The translations under genes and the position numbers were made by a program. The notes beneath the pieces were generated by a model. That model saw nothing but the letters and a program-made list of their open reading frames with translations. It had not been told where the DNA came from and ran no database searches. This document shows, piece after piece, positions 1-8,220 of a stretch of 64,000 nt of DNA (the stretch's first letter is position 1; each line of letters begins with the position of its first letter). Origin of the DNA: Streptomyces canus (lineage in GTDB: Bacteria; Actinomycetota; Actinomycetes; Streptomycetales; Streptomycetaceae); the NCBI RefSeq assembly GCF_030816965.1, contig NZ_JAUSYQ010000002.1, positions 2,046,001 through 2,110,000 of the forward strand, read 5' to 3'.

Positions 1-2
1 CC

Positions 3-560
3 CAGCGGATGGACCTGGAGGAGACCAAGTACGAGGGCCCCACAGGCATCGTCGGCATCCTCCAGGAGGCCTGCACTCACGCGGGCGTGCCCGCGGTGTC
101 GCTGTGGGCGGCCGTACCGCACTACGTGTCGCAGCCGCCGAACCCGAAGGCGACGCTGGCCCTCCTGAACCGTCTGGAGGACCTGATCGACGTACGGATC
201 CCGCTGGGCGAGCTGGCCGAGGACGCGCGCGCCTGGCAGGTGGGCGTGGACCAGCTGGCCGCCGAGGACACCGAGGTCGCGGAGTACGTCCAGACGCTGG
301 AGGAGGCCCGGGACACCGCGGAGCTGCCGGAGGCCTCGGGCGAGGCGATCGCCCGGGAGTTCGAGCGGTATCTGCGGCGCCGGGACGGCGGCCAGCCGGG
401 GCAGCCGGGCGGTCACGCGACCGCGGACGGCAGTGACAGCGCGGCCTATCTGCGGGACAGCCCCAGCGGTCGGGCGAAGCCTCCCAGGCCGCCGAAGCCG
501 GAGACTGAGGCCGCGACGGAACCGGAGACGGACGACGAGGACTCGTCGTCGGAGGACTGA
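3..560 (+). CDS. PAC2 family protein, C-terminal part (5' end outside window)
   Basis: The frame is already open at the left edge, so only about the last 185 residues are visible. The readable part (EGPTGIVGIL, then AVSLWAAVPHY and PNPKATLALL) is typical of actinobacterial PAC2 proteins, relatives of eukaryotic proteasome assembly chaperones. The last 50 residues are a hydrophilic tail rich in Pro, Glu, Asp and Ser that looks disordered. In actinobacteria this gene usually lies beside mshC; here a propeller gene sits between them. Its molecular role in bacteria is not established. The family call is solid; the true start cannot be seen. Confidence 0.85.
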   Translation, partial: QRMDLEETKYEGPTGIVGILQEACTHAGVPAVSLWAAVPHYVSQPPNPKATLALLNRLEDLIDVRIPLGELAEDARAWQVGVDQLAAEDTEVAEYVQTLEEARDTAELPEASGEAIAREFERYLRRRDGGQPGQPGGHATADGSDSAAYLRDSPSGRAKPPRPPKPETEAATEPETDDEDSSSED

Positions 561-616
561 CCCGAGGACCGGGCCGGTGAGGGCGGTGCGCTGGATGCGC
601 GCCGCCCTCAGCCGTG

Positions 617-1546
617 TCAGGACTGTCGCACCGCCACCGCGTCGTACTCGGTGGTGGGCGTCGGCTCCACGTCGAAGCGCGCGTTGGGCAGATACAGGCG
701 ACTGCCCCAGGCCGCCACCGTCGTCGGGATGCGGAAGCGCGGGTCGGTGATGCGGGTGATCGCGGTACCCCGGGTGCCGGCGTCGTTCAGCCGGAACACG
801 TCGATCGCGTTCTGCTGCTGCTGGACGGCGTAGAGGATCCGGCCGAGCAGGAGCAGGCCGTCGCCGTTGGGCAGTTTCGCCGCGCCCAGGTCGACGGCAC
901 GGGCGGCGCCGGTGCGCGGGTCGACCCGCATGAGGCTGCCGCCGTTCGCGTAGGCGTTCACCACGAGCAGGGCGCGGCCGTCGGGGGTGCGCTCGATGCC
1001 GTTGGCCGTGAAGTCGGGCCCCTGCTGCCAGTCGCCGGTCAGCGGTACGGTCGTCACCGCGCCCCTGGCGAGCTTGTAGAGCACCGGCTTGAAGGAGTCG
1101 GTGAACCAGGCGGCGCCCGGGGTGAGGATCACGTCGTTCACGAAGTTGCCGCCGGTGGCGTACACCTGCTCGGTCTCGCCGGAGCGGGCGTCGACGGTCC
1201 GGATCTCGCCGCTGTCGCCGCCGGCGAGGAAGAGTCTGCCGTGCCGGTTGATCTTCAGGCCGACCGTCGGGCGTCCGGCGCCCTTGGCGACGATCTTGCC
1301 GCGGCCGGTGGCGAGGCTCGCCCGGTAGATGGCTCCGTTCGCGAGGGAACCGAAGTAGGCGTATGGCTGGGAACCGATGGTGATGCCCTCAGGCTGGAAG
1401 CCGTCGGGGAGGGGGAACTGCGCGGGCCACGCGGCGTGCCGGGTCTCGGCCGCGTGCGCGGTGCCACCGAGCAGGGCTGCTCCGGTCAGCGCGGCGGTCG
1501 TGGTCAGGAGTGTGCGACGTGCGAAGGAACGGTCTGCGAGTGCCAC
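617..1546 (-). CDS. Secreted SMP-30/gluconolactonase-like beta-propeller protein
   Basis: The product is a 309-residue exported protein. I chose the GTG at 1546 because a GGAAGGA ribosome-binding site lies 6 nt upstream and the protein then opens with a clean signal peptide: a twin-arginine stretch (FARRTLL), an Ala/Leu-rich core and an AHA cleavage site. A longer frame reaches 1696 but adds an unlikely leader. The mature part shows repeated propeller blades (GSLANGAIYRA, INRHGRLFLAGGDSGEIRTV, FTANGIERTPDGRALLVVN) as in SMP-30/NHL proteins. Substrate is unknown. The gene lies between PAC2 and mshC, an interval that I believe is empty in S. coelicolor, so it may be a local insertion. Confidence 0.75.
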   Translation of the reverse strand: MALADRSFARRTLLTTTAALTGAALLGGTAHAAETRHAAWPAQFPLPDGFQPEGITIGSQPYAYFGSLANGAIYRASLATGRGKIVAKGAGRPTVGLKINRHGRLFLAGGDSGEIRTVDARSGETEQVYATGGNFVNDVILTPGAAWFTDSFKPVLYKLARGAVTTVPLTGDWQQGPDFTANGIERTPDGRALLVVNAYANGGSLMRVDPRTGAARAVDLGAAKLPNGDGLLLLGRILYAVQQQQNAIDVFRLNDAGTRGTAITRITDPRFRIPTTVAAWGSRLYLPNARFDVEPTPTTEYDAVAVRQS

Positions 1547-1777
1547 GGTGCGTCCTTCCGCAAGGGGCCGGCGCACGGCCGGCCGAACGGGCGAGCGAAG
1601 CTCCCACCCCATCACATGACGGCTGTCTCCACAGCCTTCGGCCGGATTGTGACGTGACATCGGTTGCGGAAGGGTTGCACCCGTTACCCAATTCAACTTG
1701 TTTCCAAGCCGAGTTGGCGAACGTGGGCTGGACGGTCCGCCGTTGTGGTGCGTGGCATGACCGGAGCGTGACAGACG

Positions 1778-1814
1778 AAGGGGCGCTTCCCTCCGCGGGG
1801 AGGAAGCGCCCCTT
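1778..1814 (-). terminator. Rho-independent-type terminator downstream of mshC
   Basis: A 13-bp perfect stem (1778-1790 with 1802-1814, arms beginning AAGGGGCGC) encloses an 11-nt loop. It lies 22 nt beyond the mshC stop, in the gap before the propeller gene, as expected for termination of the leftward mshC transcript. The U-tract is poor, as is usual in Streptomyces. Confidence 0.75.
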
Positions 1815-1835
1815 CCTTACGGCCCTTACGGCCTC

Positions 1836-3065
1836 CTAGAGGGCCACGCCGAGCAGCGCGTCCACCGCACGTGTCACCACGCCGGGCGCGCCCATGTCGG
1901 CACCGCCCCGCTCCTCCTGCGCGGCGGCCCAACGGTCGACGGCGGCCAGCGCGGTGGGGGCGTCCAGGTCGTTCGCGAGGGCCGCGCGGATCTCCTCGAC
2001 GAGCGTCTCGGCGGGCGGACCGTCGGGCCGGGAGACGGCGGCACGCCAGCGGCCCAGCCGGTCCACGGCGTCCTGGAGGACCTGGTCGGTCCACTCCCAG
2101 TCGGCCCGGTAGTGGTGGGCGAGCAGCGCCAGCCGGATGGCGGCGGGGTCGACCCCCTCGCGCCGCAGCTGCGACACGAAGACCAGGTTGCCCTTGGACT
2201 TGGACATCTTCTCGCCGTCGAGGGCGACCATGCCGGCGTGGACGTACGCCTTGGCCATGGGGAACTCGCCGGTCAGCACCTGGGCGTGGGAGGCGCCCAT
2301 CTCGTGGTGCGGGAAGGCGAGGTCGGAGCCGCCGCCCTGGACGTCGAAGGTCATGCCGAGGTGGTCGAGGGCGATCGCGACGCACTCGATGTGCCAGCCG
2401 GGGCGTCCCCGGCCGAGCGAGGCGCCGTCCCAGCTGGGCTGGCCCTCGCGGGCGGCCATCCACAGCATCGGGTCCAGCGGGTTCTTCTTGCCCGGACGGT
2501 CCGGGTCGCCGCCGCGCTCGGCGGACAGCAGCCGCATGGCGGCCGCGTCGAGGTTCGAGACCCTGCCGAAGTTCGGGTCGGACTCGACGGAGAAGTAGAC
2601 GTCCCCTTCGAGCTCGTACGCGGCACCGGCGTCCCGCAGCCGCTCGACGAGCGGCACGATTCCGGGTATCGCCTCGACCGCGCCGATGTAGTGCTGCGGG
2701 GGCAGCATCCGCAGGGCGGTCATGTCCTCGCGGAAGAGGGCCGTCTCCTTCTCGGCGAGGGCGGCCCAGTCGAGGCTGTCCCGCTCGGCGCGCTCGAGGA
2801 GCGGGTCGTCGATGTCGGTGACGTTCTGGACGTAGTGAACCTGGCGCTTGGTGTCGAGCCACACGCGCTGCACGAGGTCGAACGCGTTGTAGGTCGCCGC
2901 GTGCCCCATGTGGGTGGCGTCGTACGGCGTGATGCCGCAGACGTAGAGACGGGCGACAGGACCGGGGTCGAGGGAGACCAAGCCACCGGTCGCGGTGTCG
3001 TGGATCCTCAGGTCGCGGCCCTGACCAGGCAGGGCGGGGACCTCGGAAGCGGGCCAGGCATGCAT
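1836..3065 (-). CDS. mshC: MshC, cysteine:glucosaminyl-inositol ligase (mycothiol synthesis)
   Basis: This is a 409-residue cysteinyl-tRNA-synthetase-like enzyme that uses ATP to join cysteine to GlcN-Ins, the third step of mycothiol synthesis in the cytoplasm. It shows the HIGH-like motif (THMGHAATY), the KMSKSKGN loop, the zinc-site cysteine in [10 protein letters not shown], and zinc-binding residues around [14 protein letters not shown]. It lacks the tRNA-binding C-terminal domain of true CysS, which fits the length. It sits in the usual actinobacterial order phosphatase, DUF3090, SCO1664-type gene, mshC, all leftward. The ATG at 3065 gives the expected N-terminus ([10 protein letters not shown]); its ribosome-binding site is weak. 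Confidence 0.95.
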   Translation of the reverse strand: MHAWPASEVPALPGQGRDLRIHDTATGGLVSLDPGPVARLYVCGITPYDATHMGHAATYNAFDLVQRVWLDTKRQVHYVQNVTDIDDPLLERAERDSLDWAALAEKETALFREDMTALRMLPPQHYIGAVEAIPGIVPLVERLRDAGAAYELEGDVYFSVESDPNFGRVSNLDAAAMRLLSAERGGDPDRPGKKNPLDPMLWMAAREGQPSWDGASLGRGRPGWHIECVAIALDHLGMTFDVQGGGSDLAFPHHEMGASHAQVLTGEFPMAKAYVHAGMVALDGEKMSKSKGNLVFVSQLRREGVDPAAIRLALLAHHYRADWEWTDQVLQDAVDRLGRWRAAVSRPDGPPAETLVEEIRAALANDLDAPTALAAVDRWAAAQEERGGADMGAPGVVTRAVDALLGVAL

Positions 3066-3166
3066 GTCATGAGCCTAACCGGACGGATGTTCCGTATACG
3101 AACCGGACCGGGCCGGATGGCCGGTAAGGCCTTCTTGCGCGGTACGGGCCTGTGTGCAGTGTGCTG

Positions 3167-3986
3167 CTAAACGGGCGGCCAGGGAATGGCCGGCCACTCA
3201 CCGCTCGGTTCCGGGTGCTTCCCGGAGTCCAGCAGCGCATCGACACGCGCGCGCGTGGCGTCGAGTTCGGCGGCGGTGATCAGTACGGCAAGACGCCGGG
3301 CGAGCGCTCCGGAGGGGCCGAGCGTCTCCTTGAGGCTCCTGAGGACGTCGACCGCCTCTCCCGTCAGGGGTTCCCCGGCCCAGCCCCACAGGAGCGTGCG
3401 GAGCTTGTTCTCGGTGTTGAAGGTCACTCCGTGGTCGATGCCGTAGAGACGGCCGCCCTCGGCGGGCAGCAGATGGCCGCCCTTGCGGTCCGCGTTGTTG
3501 ATCACCCGCGTCGAGGACCGCGAGCCGGCGCAGCCGCTCGTCGTCCGCGTGCACCAGGAGCGCGGTCCTGCCTTCGTCGACCTCGGCGAGGCCGATGGCC
3601 TTCCAGCCGGGCTCGGGTTCCTCGGCGTCGACCAGGGCGAGCAGTTCACTGCCCGGCACGCCCTCGATCCACAACTGGCACATGCCCTCGCCGTAGGGTC
3701 CGTCCCGCAGCACGGTGGGCGGCACCAGGCCCCAGCCGGTCGCCTCGGACACCTCGTACGCGGCGACCTCGCGCTGGGCGAGGGTGCCGTCCGGGAAGTC
3801 CCAGAGGGGCCTCTCGCCGCGGACCGGCTTGTAGACGCAGAGGACCTCCTGGCCGTCGTGGGAGACGGAGCAGTGCAGCACCGCGTTGGACGCGTCCCGG
3901 ATCTGTCCGCGAACCGTCAGCTCACCCCTGGCGAGCAGCTCTGCCGCGGTCACGCTCCGCGGCGGTATCCGTTCTGGCGCGGACAT
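3167..3986 (-). pseudogene. SCO1664-family protein, disrupted by a one-base frameshift
   Basis: Two overlapping frames together make one protein of the SCO1664/TIGR03843 family, which is found next to mshC and has distant similarity to phosphatidylinositol-kinase folds. The first frame runs from ATG 3986 (GGAAGGA ribosome-binding site just upstream, MSAPERIPPRS) to LRRLAVLDA; the second continues with VINNADRKGGHLLP and ends at 3167. The join is at about 3505-3511, where one extra G in a run (coding strand GACGCGGGTGATC instead of GACGCGGTGATC) shifts the frame. Start and DUF3090 stop overlap by 37 nt, so the two are probably translationally coupled. It may be a true mutation or a sequencing error in a G run. 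Confidence 0.8.
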
Positions 3987-4540
3987 ACGTGTCCTTCCGG
4001 GTCGAGCGGGAGGCTGCACAGCGGGCACGGCGGCCGCCCGGCGTTGACGACGTCCAGGGCACGCTTGGCGAAGGCTCTGGCCTGCGCGCCGGTGAGCCGG
4101 ACCCGCAGCATCGGGGGTCCGTTCTCCTCGTCCTGGAGGAGTTTCTCCTCGGCCTCGGCGAGGTCCTCCTCGGACTCGGCCTCCAGCTCCACGAGGGCCT
4201 GCGCCTCGACGATCATGCGCTGCTCCTCGCCGTCCCAGGCGAGGGCCATGGTGCCGACCCGGAACTCCTCCTCGATGGGGGTGTCGAGGGGGGCGGTGTC
4301 GGCGACCTCGGTGGGCGACACGGCCGGCACCGGGGCGCTGCCGCCGCTGCGGCGCACGACCTCGTCGAGGAGTTCTTCCATCCGCTCGGCGAGAGCGGCC
4401 ACCTGCGTCTTCTCCAGGGCCACGCTGGTCACTCGGGGGCCGGCCGTGGCCTGGAGGAAGAACGTACGGCGCCCGGGCAGTCCGACCGTGCCGGCCACGA
4501 AGCGGTCCGGCGGGTCATAGAGGAACACCTGACGGGACAC
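3950..4540 (-). CDS. DUF3090 family protein
   Basis: A 196-residue protein of the actinobacterial DUF3090 (TIGR03847) family. The opening MSRQVFLYDPPDRFVAGTVG and the following RTFFLQA segment are characteristic, and the C-terminus holds a probable zinc ribbon (CPLCSLPLDP then HVCPRQNG). The GTG start at 4540 has a TGGAGA site 7-8 nt upstream. Function is unknown, but the gene is conserved beside mshC with the SCO1664-type and phosphatase genes, which suggests a shared pathway. It overlaps the downstream SCO1664-type start by 37 nt. Confidence 0.9.
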   Translation of the reverse strand: MSRQVFLYDPPDRFVAGTVGLPGRRTFFLQATAGPRVTSVALEKTQVAALAERMEELLDEVVRRSGGSAPVPAVSPTEVADTAPLDTPIEEEFRVGTMALAWDGEEQRMIVEAQALVELEAESEEDLAEAEEKLLQDEENGPPMLRVRLTGAQARAFAKRALDVVNAGRPPCPLCSLPLDPEGHVCPRQNGYRRGA

Positions 4541-4627
4541 GTCCTGTCTCCATTGGATTCGTGAGTACGGGAACGTCCATGCGTGAACGCGCTTGTGTGA
4601 ACCGCTTCACCCTACTGCGCCCGACGA

Positions 4628-5314
4628 TCACGGTGCGCCCGCACCACCACCGACAGGGGCGTCACCGCCCGCGGCCTCCTCGCGCGGCACCAGGGACGCG
4701 AAGTCACCGGTGTCGCCGAGGCGGACGAGAAACGGCCTCAGACGTGTGTATCGGATGACAGTGATGGAACACGGTTCGACAGAGATCCTCTGGAAGAGGT
4801 CGAGATGAAGACCCAGTGCGTCCGCGACGAGCGACTTGATGATGTCGCCGTGCGAGCACATCAGGTAGACGGCGTCGGCCCCGTGATCGCGCTCCACGCG
4901 CGCGTTCCACTCGCGTACGGCCTCCGCCGCGCGCGTCTGCATCGCTCGCATGGACTCGCCGCCGGGAAACGCGGCCGCCGACGGATGCGCCTGGACGACC
5001 TCCATGAGCGGCTCGTCCCCCAGCTCCGCGAGCTTGCGGCCGGACCAGTCTCCGTAGTGGCACTCCCCGATGCGTTCCTCGCTGTGCGCCGGGAGGCCGG
5101 GCCGGGCGTCGAGCAGCGGCTGAATCGTTTCCTGGCAGCGCTGGAGGGGGCTGGCGACGACCTCGGAGATGGGCACTCCTTCGAGCCGTCCGGGGAGCGC
5201 GGCGGCCTGTGCGGTGCCGCGCTCGTCGAGGGCCACCCCGGGCGTCCACCCGGCGAGCAGCCCCTCGGTGTTCGCGGTGGATCGTCCGTGCCTGACAAGG
5301 ATCAACGTGGGCAT
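4628..5314 (-). CDS. Histidine phosphatase (MSMEG_4193-type putative phosphomutase)
   Basis: A 228-residue cytoplasmic member of the phosphoglycerate-mutase-like histidine phosphatase superfamily. The catalytic RHG motif is at the N-terminus (LILVRHGRST), a second conserved region reads GECHYGDWSGRKL, and the second catalytic histidine lies in MCSHGDIIKS. The ATG at 5314 places the RHG motif at residues 8-10, as in relatives; no strong ribosome-binding site is visible, and the frame stays open upstream without likely coding sequence. It is the first gene of the leftward mshC-linked group and is divergent from corA. The real substrate is unknown. Confidence 0.88.
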   Translation of the reverse strand: MPTLILVRHGRSTANTEGLLAGWTPGVALDERGTAQAAALPGRLEGVPISEVVASPLQRCQETIQPLLDARPGLPAHSEERIGECHYGDWSGRKLAELGDEPLMEVVQAHPSAAAFPGGESMRAMQTRAAEAVREWNARVERDHGADAVYLMCSHGDIIKSLVADALGLHLDLFQRISVEPCSITVIRYTRLRPFLVRLGDTGDFASLVPREEAAGGDAPVGGGAGAP

Positions 5315-5376
5315 GCGGCCCAGGGTAGGCGTACGCCGGACCGCGGCGTCCTTGGAGCGACGGGAGAACACACTCC

Positions 5377-6376
5377 GTGATCGTTGACTGTGCCATCTAC
5401 CGGGAGGGGCATCGTTCGGAGGGGCCCGAGGACCTGTCCGACGCGCTGGATGAGGCGCGATCGGCGGGCGGGTTCGTCTGGATCGGGCTGCACGAGCCGA
5501 CGGAGAAGGAAGGAGTTCGACCTGGTCACCCGGGAGTTCGGACTGCACCCACTGGCGGTGGAGGACGCTCTCAAGGCACATCAGCGGCCCAAGCTGGAGG
5601 TGTACGACGACTCGCTGTTCGTGGTCCTCAAGCCGGTGGTGTACGAGCCGGAGAGCGACACCGTCTCCACCGGCGAGGTCATGCTCTTCCTCGGCGATGC
5701 CTTCGTGGTGACGGTCCGTCATGGCGTGGGCTCACCGCTGAAGGCCGTACGGGAGCGTCTCGAGAAGGAGCCGCAGCTGCTCGGCAAGGGGCCCACCTCG
5801 GTGTTGTACGCGGTCGCCGACGCCGTCGTGGACCACTACCTGGAGGTGGCGACGGAGCTGGCGACCGACCTGGAGGAGCTGGAGGCGGAGGTGTTCTCGC
5901 CGGACGGCGGCGGCTCGCGGCACACCGCGTCCCGGATCTACACCTTCAAGCGGCAGATCCTGGAGTTCCGCCGCGCCACCGTCCCGCTCTCGATGCCGCT
6001 GACCCGGCTCGCGGGCGTGGGGGCCTACGGCGGGACGGTGCCGTTCGTGAACGACAGGGCGCGGCCCTTCTTCCGGGACGTCAACGACCACCTCGCGCGC
6101 GTGAACGAGTCGGTGGAGGGCCTGGACCGGCTGGTCTCGGACGTCCTGTCGGCGCATCTCGCGCAGATGAGCGTCCGGCAGAACGACGACATGCGGAAGA
6201 TCTCCGCATGGGCGGCCATGGCGGCGGTCCCCACGATGATCGCCGGGATCTACGGCATGAACTTCGACCACATGCCGGAGCTGCACTGGGTGTGGGCGTA
6301 TCCGGCGGTGATCGCGCTGATGGGCGTTCTGGAAGTGCTGCTGTACCGGCTGTTCAAGCGCCGGGGCTGGCTGTAG
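5377..6376 (+). pseudogene. corA: CorA-family magnesium/cobalt transporter with a 4-bp frameshift
   Basis: The reconstructed product is a ~330-residue CorA channel: a cytoplasmic N-terminal domain, long helices (VADAVVDHYLEVATELATDLEELE), and a C-terminal pair of membrane helices with the signature YGMNF after a Met/Ala-rich segment. The GTG start at 5377 reads MIVDCAIYREG to HEPTEKE; the rest (FDLVTREFGLHPLAVEDALK onward) lies in another frame. The break is a tandem duplication of AAGG at 5506-5513; one copy restores the frame. No programmed frameshift signal is visible. If real, the protein stops soon after residue 45 in the shifted frame or is read from an internal start. Confidence 0.82.
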
Positions 6377-6564
6377 GGGGTTGGGAACTGCTGGGGTTCG
6401 ACTGAGTACGAGTGTGTTCTGGCGTGCGTGGGTGAGCGTGGAGGGCCCCGGCGGACGTTTGAGGGGCAGTGCCCCGGGAGGGGAATCAGGGTTCGCCTGT
6501 CGAATGTGTGACCTTTCCGGCTGGGTGCTCGTTGGGTGCGGTGAGCGGGTTTTCGAGGGGCTGT

Positions 6565-8211
6565 ATGGGGGGTGTAGGGGTGGGCGGGTTGCGGGAGCTT
6601 GTGGCGTCGTTTGTCGTGCCCGGACCTGCGGGGGTGGCGGTCCGTACCCGGCTCAGGGAGCTGACGCCCGCCGATGGGAAGGTCCTCGCGCTGGTCGGCG
6701 CACACCTCGGCTCCCTCGCCTCCCGGGACCTGAAGGTGCGGTGCGGGCAGGGCCTGGAGCACTCCGCGGACACCTGGGCGGCCCGTAAGCGGGCTTTGAC
6801 GGCGGTGTCGTCGTCCCGGTGGGCGGGTTCGCTCACCAAGGCCACGCATGATCAGTGGGCCCTGGCCCGGCGCGGCCAGCTCGCCCACATCCAGACTCTC
6901 GAGGCGGGCATCCGCACGATCGCGCACCGGTTGTCGCTGCCGGTCGGCGCGAAGGGCTCGAAGAACACGCCGGGCGGCTACCGCAGCAGGCGGGAGTGGC
7001 ACGCCAAGTCCCGCCGCCGGCATGTGCTGGAGGACCGGCTGGAGCGCGCACGGGCCGACTGGGAAGCCGGGACCGTGCACGTCGTACGCGGCGGCAAGCA
7101 CCTGGCCCGCACCCGTCACCAGTTGCCCGCCGCGCAGCTGACCGAGGCTCAGTGGCGGCGGCTTTGGGAGGCGGAGCGCTGGTTTGTGCAGGCGGACGGC
7201 GAGTCCGGCAAGCGGTACGGCAACGAGACGATCCGTATCAGCCCGGACGGTGAGGTCAGCATCAAGCTCCCGGCCCCGCTCGCAGGGTTGGCCAATGTCC
7301 CGCACGGCCGGTATGTCCTCGCGGCGAACGTGCGGTTCCCGCACCGGGGGCAGGAGTGGGCGGACCGGGTGGCGGCGAACCGGGCGGTCGCCTACCGCAT
7401 CCACCTGGATGTGGAACGGGACCGCTGGTATGTGACCGCCGCCTGGCAGATCCCGGTCTCCCCGACCGTGCCGCCGGCCGCCGCGCTCGCGCACGGTGTG
7501 ATCGGCGTCGACATGAACGCCGACCACCTGGCCGCCTGGCGCCTCGACACCCACGGCAACCCGACCGGCAGCCCCCGCCGGTTCTTCTACGACCTCACGG
7601 GCACCGCCGATCACCGTGACGCCCAGGTCCGCCACGCCCTCACCCGGCTCCTGCACTGGGTCCGCACCTGCGGCGTGAAGGCCATCGCCGTCGAAGACCT
7701 GGACTTCACCGCGGAGAAGACCCGTGAGAAACACGGACGTAAGCGCCGCTTCCGGCAGTTGATCTCCGGCATGCCCACCGGCAGACTCCGCGCCCGGCTG
7801 ACCTCCATGGCCGACCAGACCGGCATCGCCATCATCGCCGTGGACCCGGCCTACACCAGCCGCTGGGGCGCCCAGCACTGGCAGAAACCTCTCACCCACG
7901 ACAACAGGAAGATCACTCGCCACGACGCTGCCGCCGTGGCGATCGGACGGCGCGCCCAAGGGCACCCGATCCGGCGACGGACGACACCGCCCCGTGCACA
8001 CCAGAGCGATGTGCACGGGCATCGGACCGTCCAGGCCGACCGGCATGCCCCTGGACGTGAGGGACCCCGCCCTCCCCTTCCCGGACCACGGACACGATGC
8101 GTGCCGCCGGACCGCGGAGCGAAAGCGGGCGACCAGAACGCCCAACACCGTTCGGAGCGTTCGGCTGAGCATGAATCCTGGCAACAGGACTCCTTCCCGC
8201 TCAGTATCTAG
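6565..8211 (+). CDS. tnpB: TnpB-type RNA-guided nuclease, zinc ribbon not visible
   Basis: A 548-residue TnpB. I chose ATG 6565 because GAGGGG lies 4 nt upstream; the frame is open back to 6469. The RuvC catalytic acids are all present: GVDMNADH (first Asp), AVEDLDF (Glu) and ITRHDAAAVA (last Asp), with the usual VDPAYTSRWG stretch between the second and third. The zinc-ribbon cysteines that normally follow TSxxC are absent: no CxxC pair lies between VDPAYTS and the last Asp. The final ~90 residues are rich in Arg, Pro, His and Gln and do not look like protein; that DNA probably encodes the omega RNA. TnpB cuts DNA matching the guide and helps keep the element at its site. Confidence 0.82.
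   Translation: MGGVGVGGLRELVASFVVPGPAGVAVRTRLRELTPADGKVLALVGAHLGSLASRDLKVRCGQGLEHSADTWAARKRALTAVSSSRWAGSLTKATHDQWALARRGQLAHIQTLEAGIRTIAHRLSLPVGAKGSKNTPGGYRSRREWHAKSRRRHVLEDRLERARADWEAGTVHVVRGGKHLARTRHQLPAAQLTEAQWRRLWEAERWFVQADGESGKRYGNETIRISPDGEVSIKLPAPLAGLANVPHGRYVLAANVRFPHRGQEWADRVAANRAVAYRIHLDVERDRWYVTAAWQIPVSPTVPPAAALAHGVIGVDMNADHLAAWRLDTHGNPTGSPRRFFYDLTGTADHRDAQVRHALTRLLHWVRTCGVKAIAVEDLDFTAEKTREKHGRKRRFRQLISGMPTGRLRARLTSMADQTGIAIIAVDPAYTSRWGAQHWQKPLTHDNRKITRHDAAAVAIGRRAQGHPIRRRTTPPRAHQSDVHGHRTVQADRHAPGREGPRPPLPGPRTRCVPPDRGAKAGDQNAQHRSERSAEHESWQQDSFPLSI
7930..8205 (+). ncRNA. Candidate omega RNA (reRNA) overlapping the tnpB 3' end
   Basis: After the last RuvC motif the sequence holds a series of stems: a perfect 10-bp stem 7991-8000/8010-8019 (CCCGTGCACA arm, 9-nt loop), an 8-bp stem 8028-8035/8050-8057 (CGTCCAGG arm), and a two-level hairpin in which CTGAGC (8165-8170) pairs with GCTCAG (8199-8204) around an inner TCCTG-GCAA-CAGGA stem (8176-8189). 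TnpB systems usually make their guide RNA from exactly this place, ending at the element's right end with the guide taken from flanking DNA. Extent and expression are inferred from folding by eye only. Confidence 0.4.
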
Positions 8212-8220
8212 GAACGGTTC

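Larger units (their letters stand above)
6377..8220 (+). mobile_element. Solo tnpB (IS200/IS605-type) element; ends not resolved
   Basis: The whole interval between the corA stop and the ferritin-like gene's stop is taken up by a tnpB gene and its flanks. There is no tnpA, so this is an IS1341-like element that cannot move by itself. The right end is probably near 8205-8211, just after a nested hairpin (8165-8204). The left end lies somewhere in 6377-6564, a G-rich stretch with GCCCC/GGGGC inverted pieces around 6440-6480, but no clear boundary is visible. In S. coelicolor I believe these flanking genes are adjacent. Confidence 0.55.

Noticed and set aside
5500..5520. Programmed ribosomal frameshift in corA
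   Set aside because: The break is a plain 4-bp tandem duplication, with no slippery heptamer or downstream pseudoknot; CorA genes are not known to use frameshifting.
6250..8184. 644-codon minus-strand frame opposite tnpB
   Set aside because: No domains and no good start; the plus strand carries all RuvC motifs.
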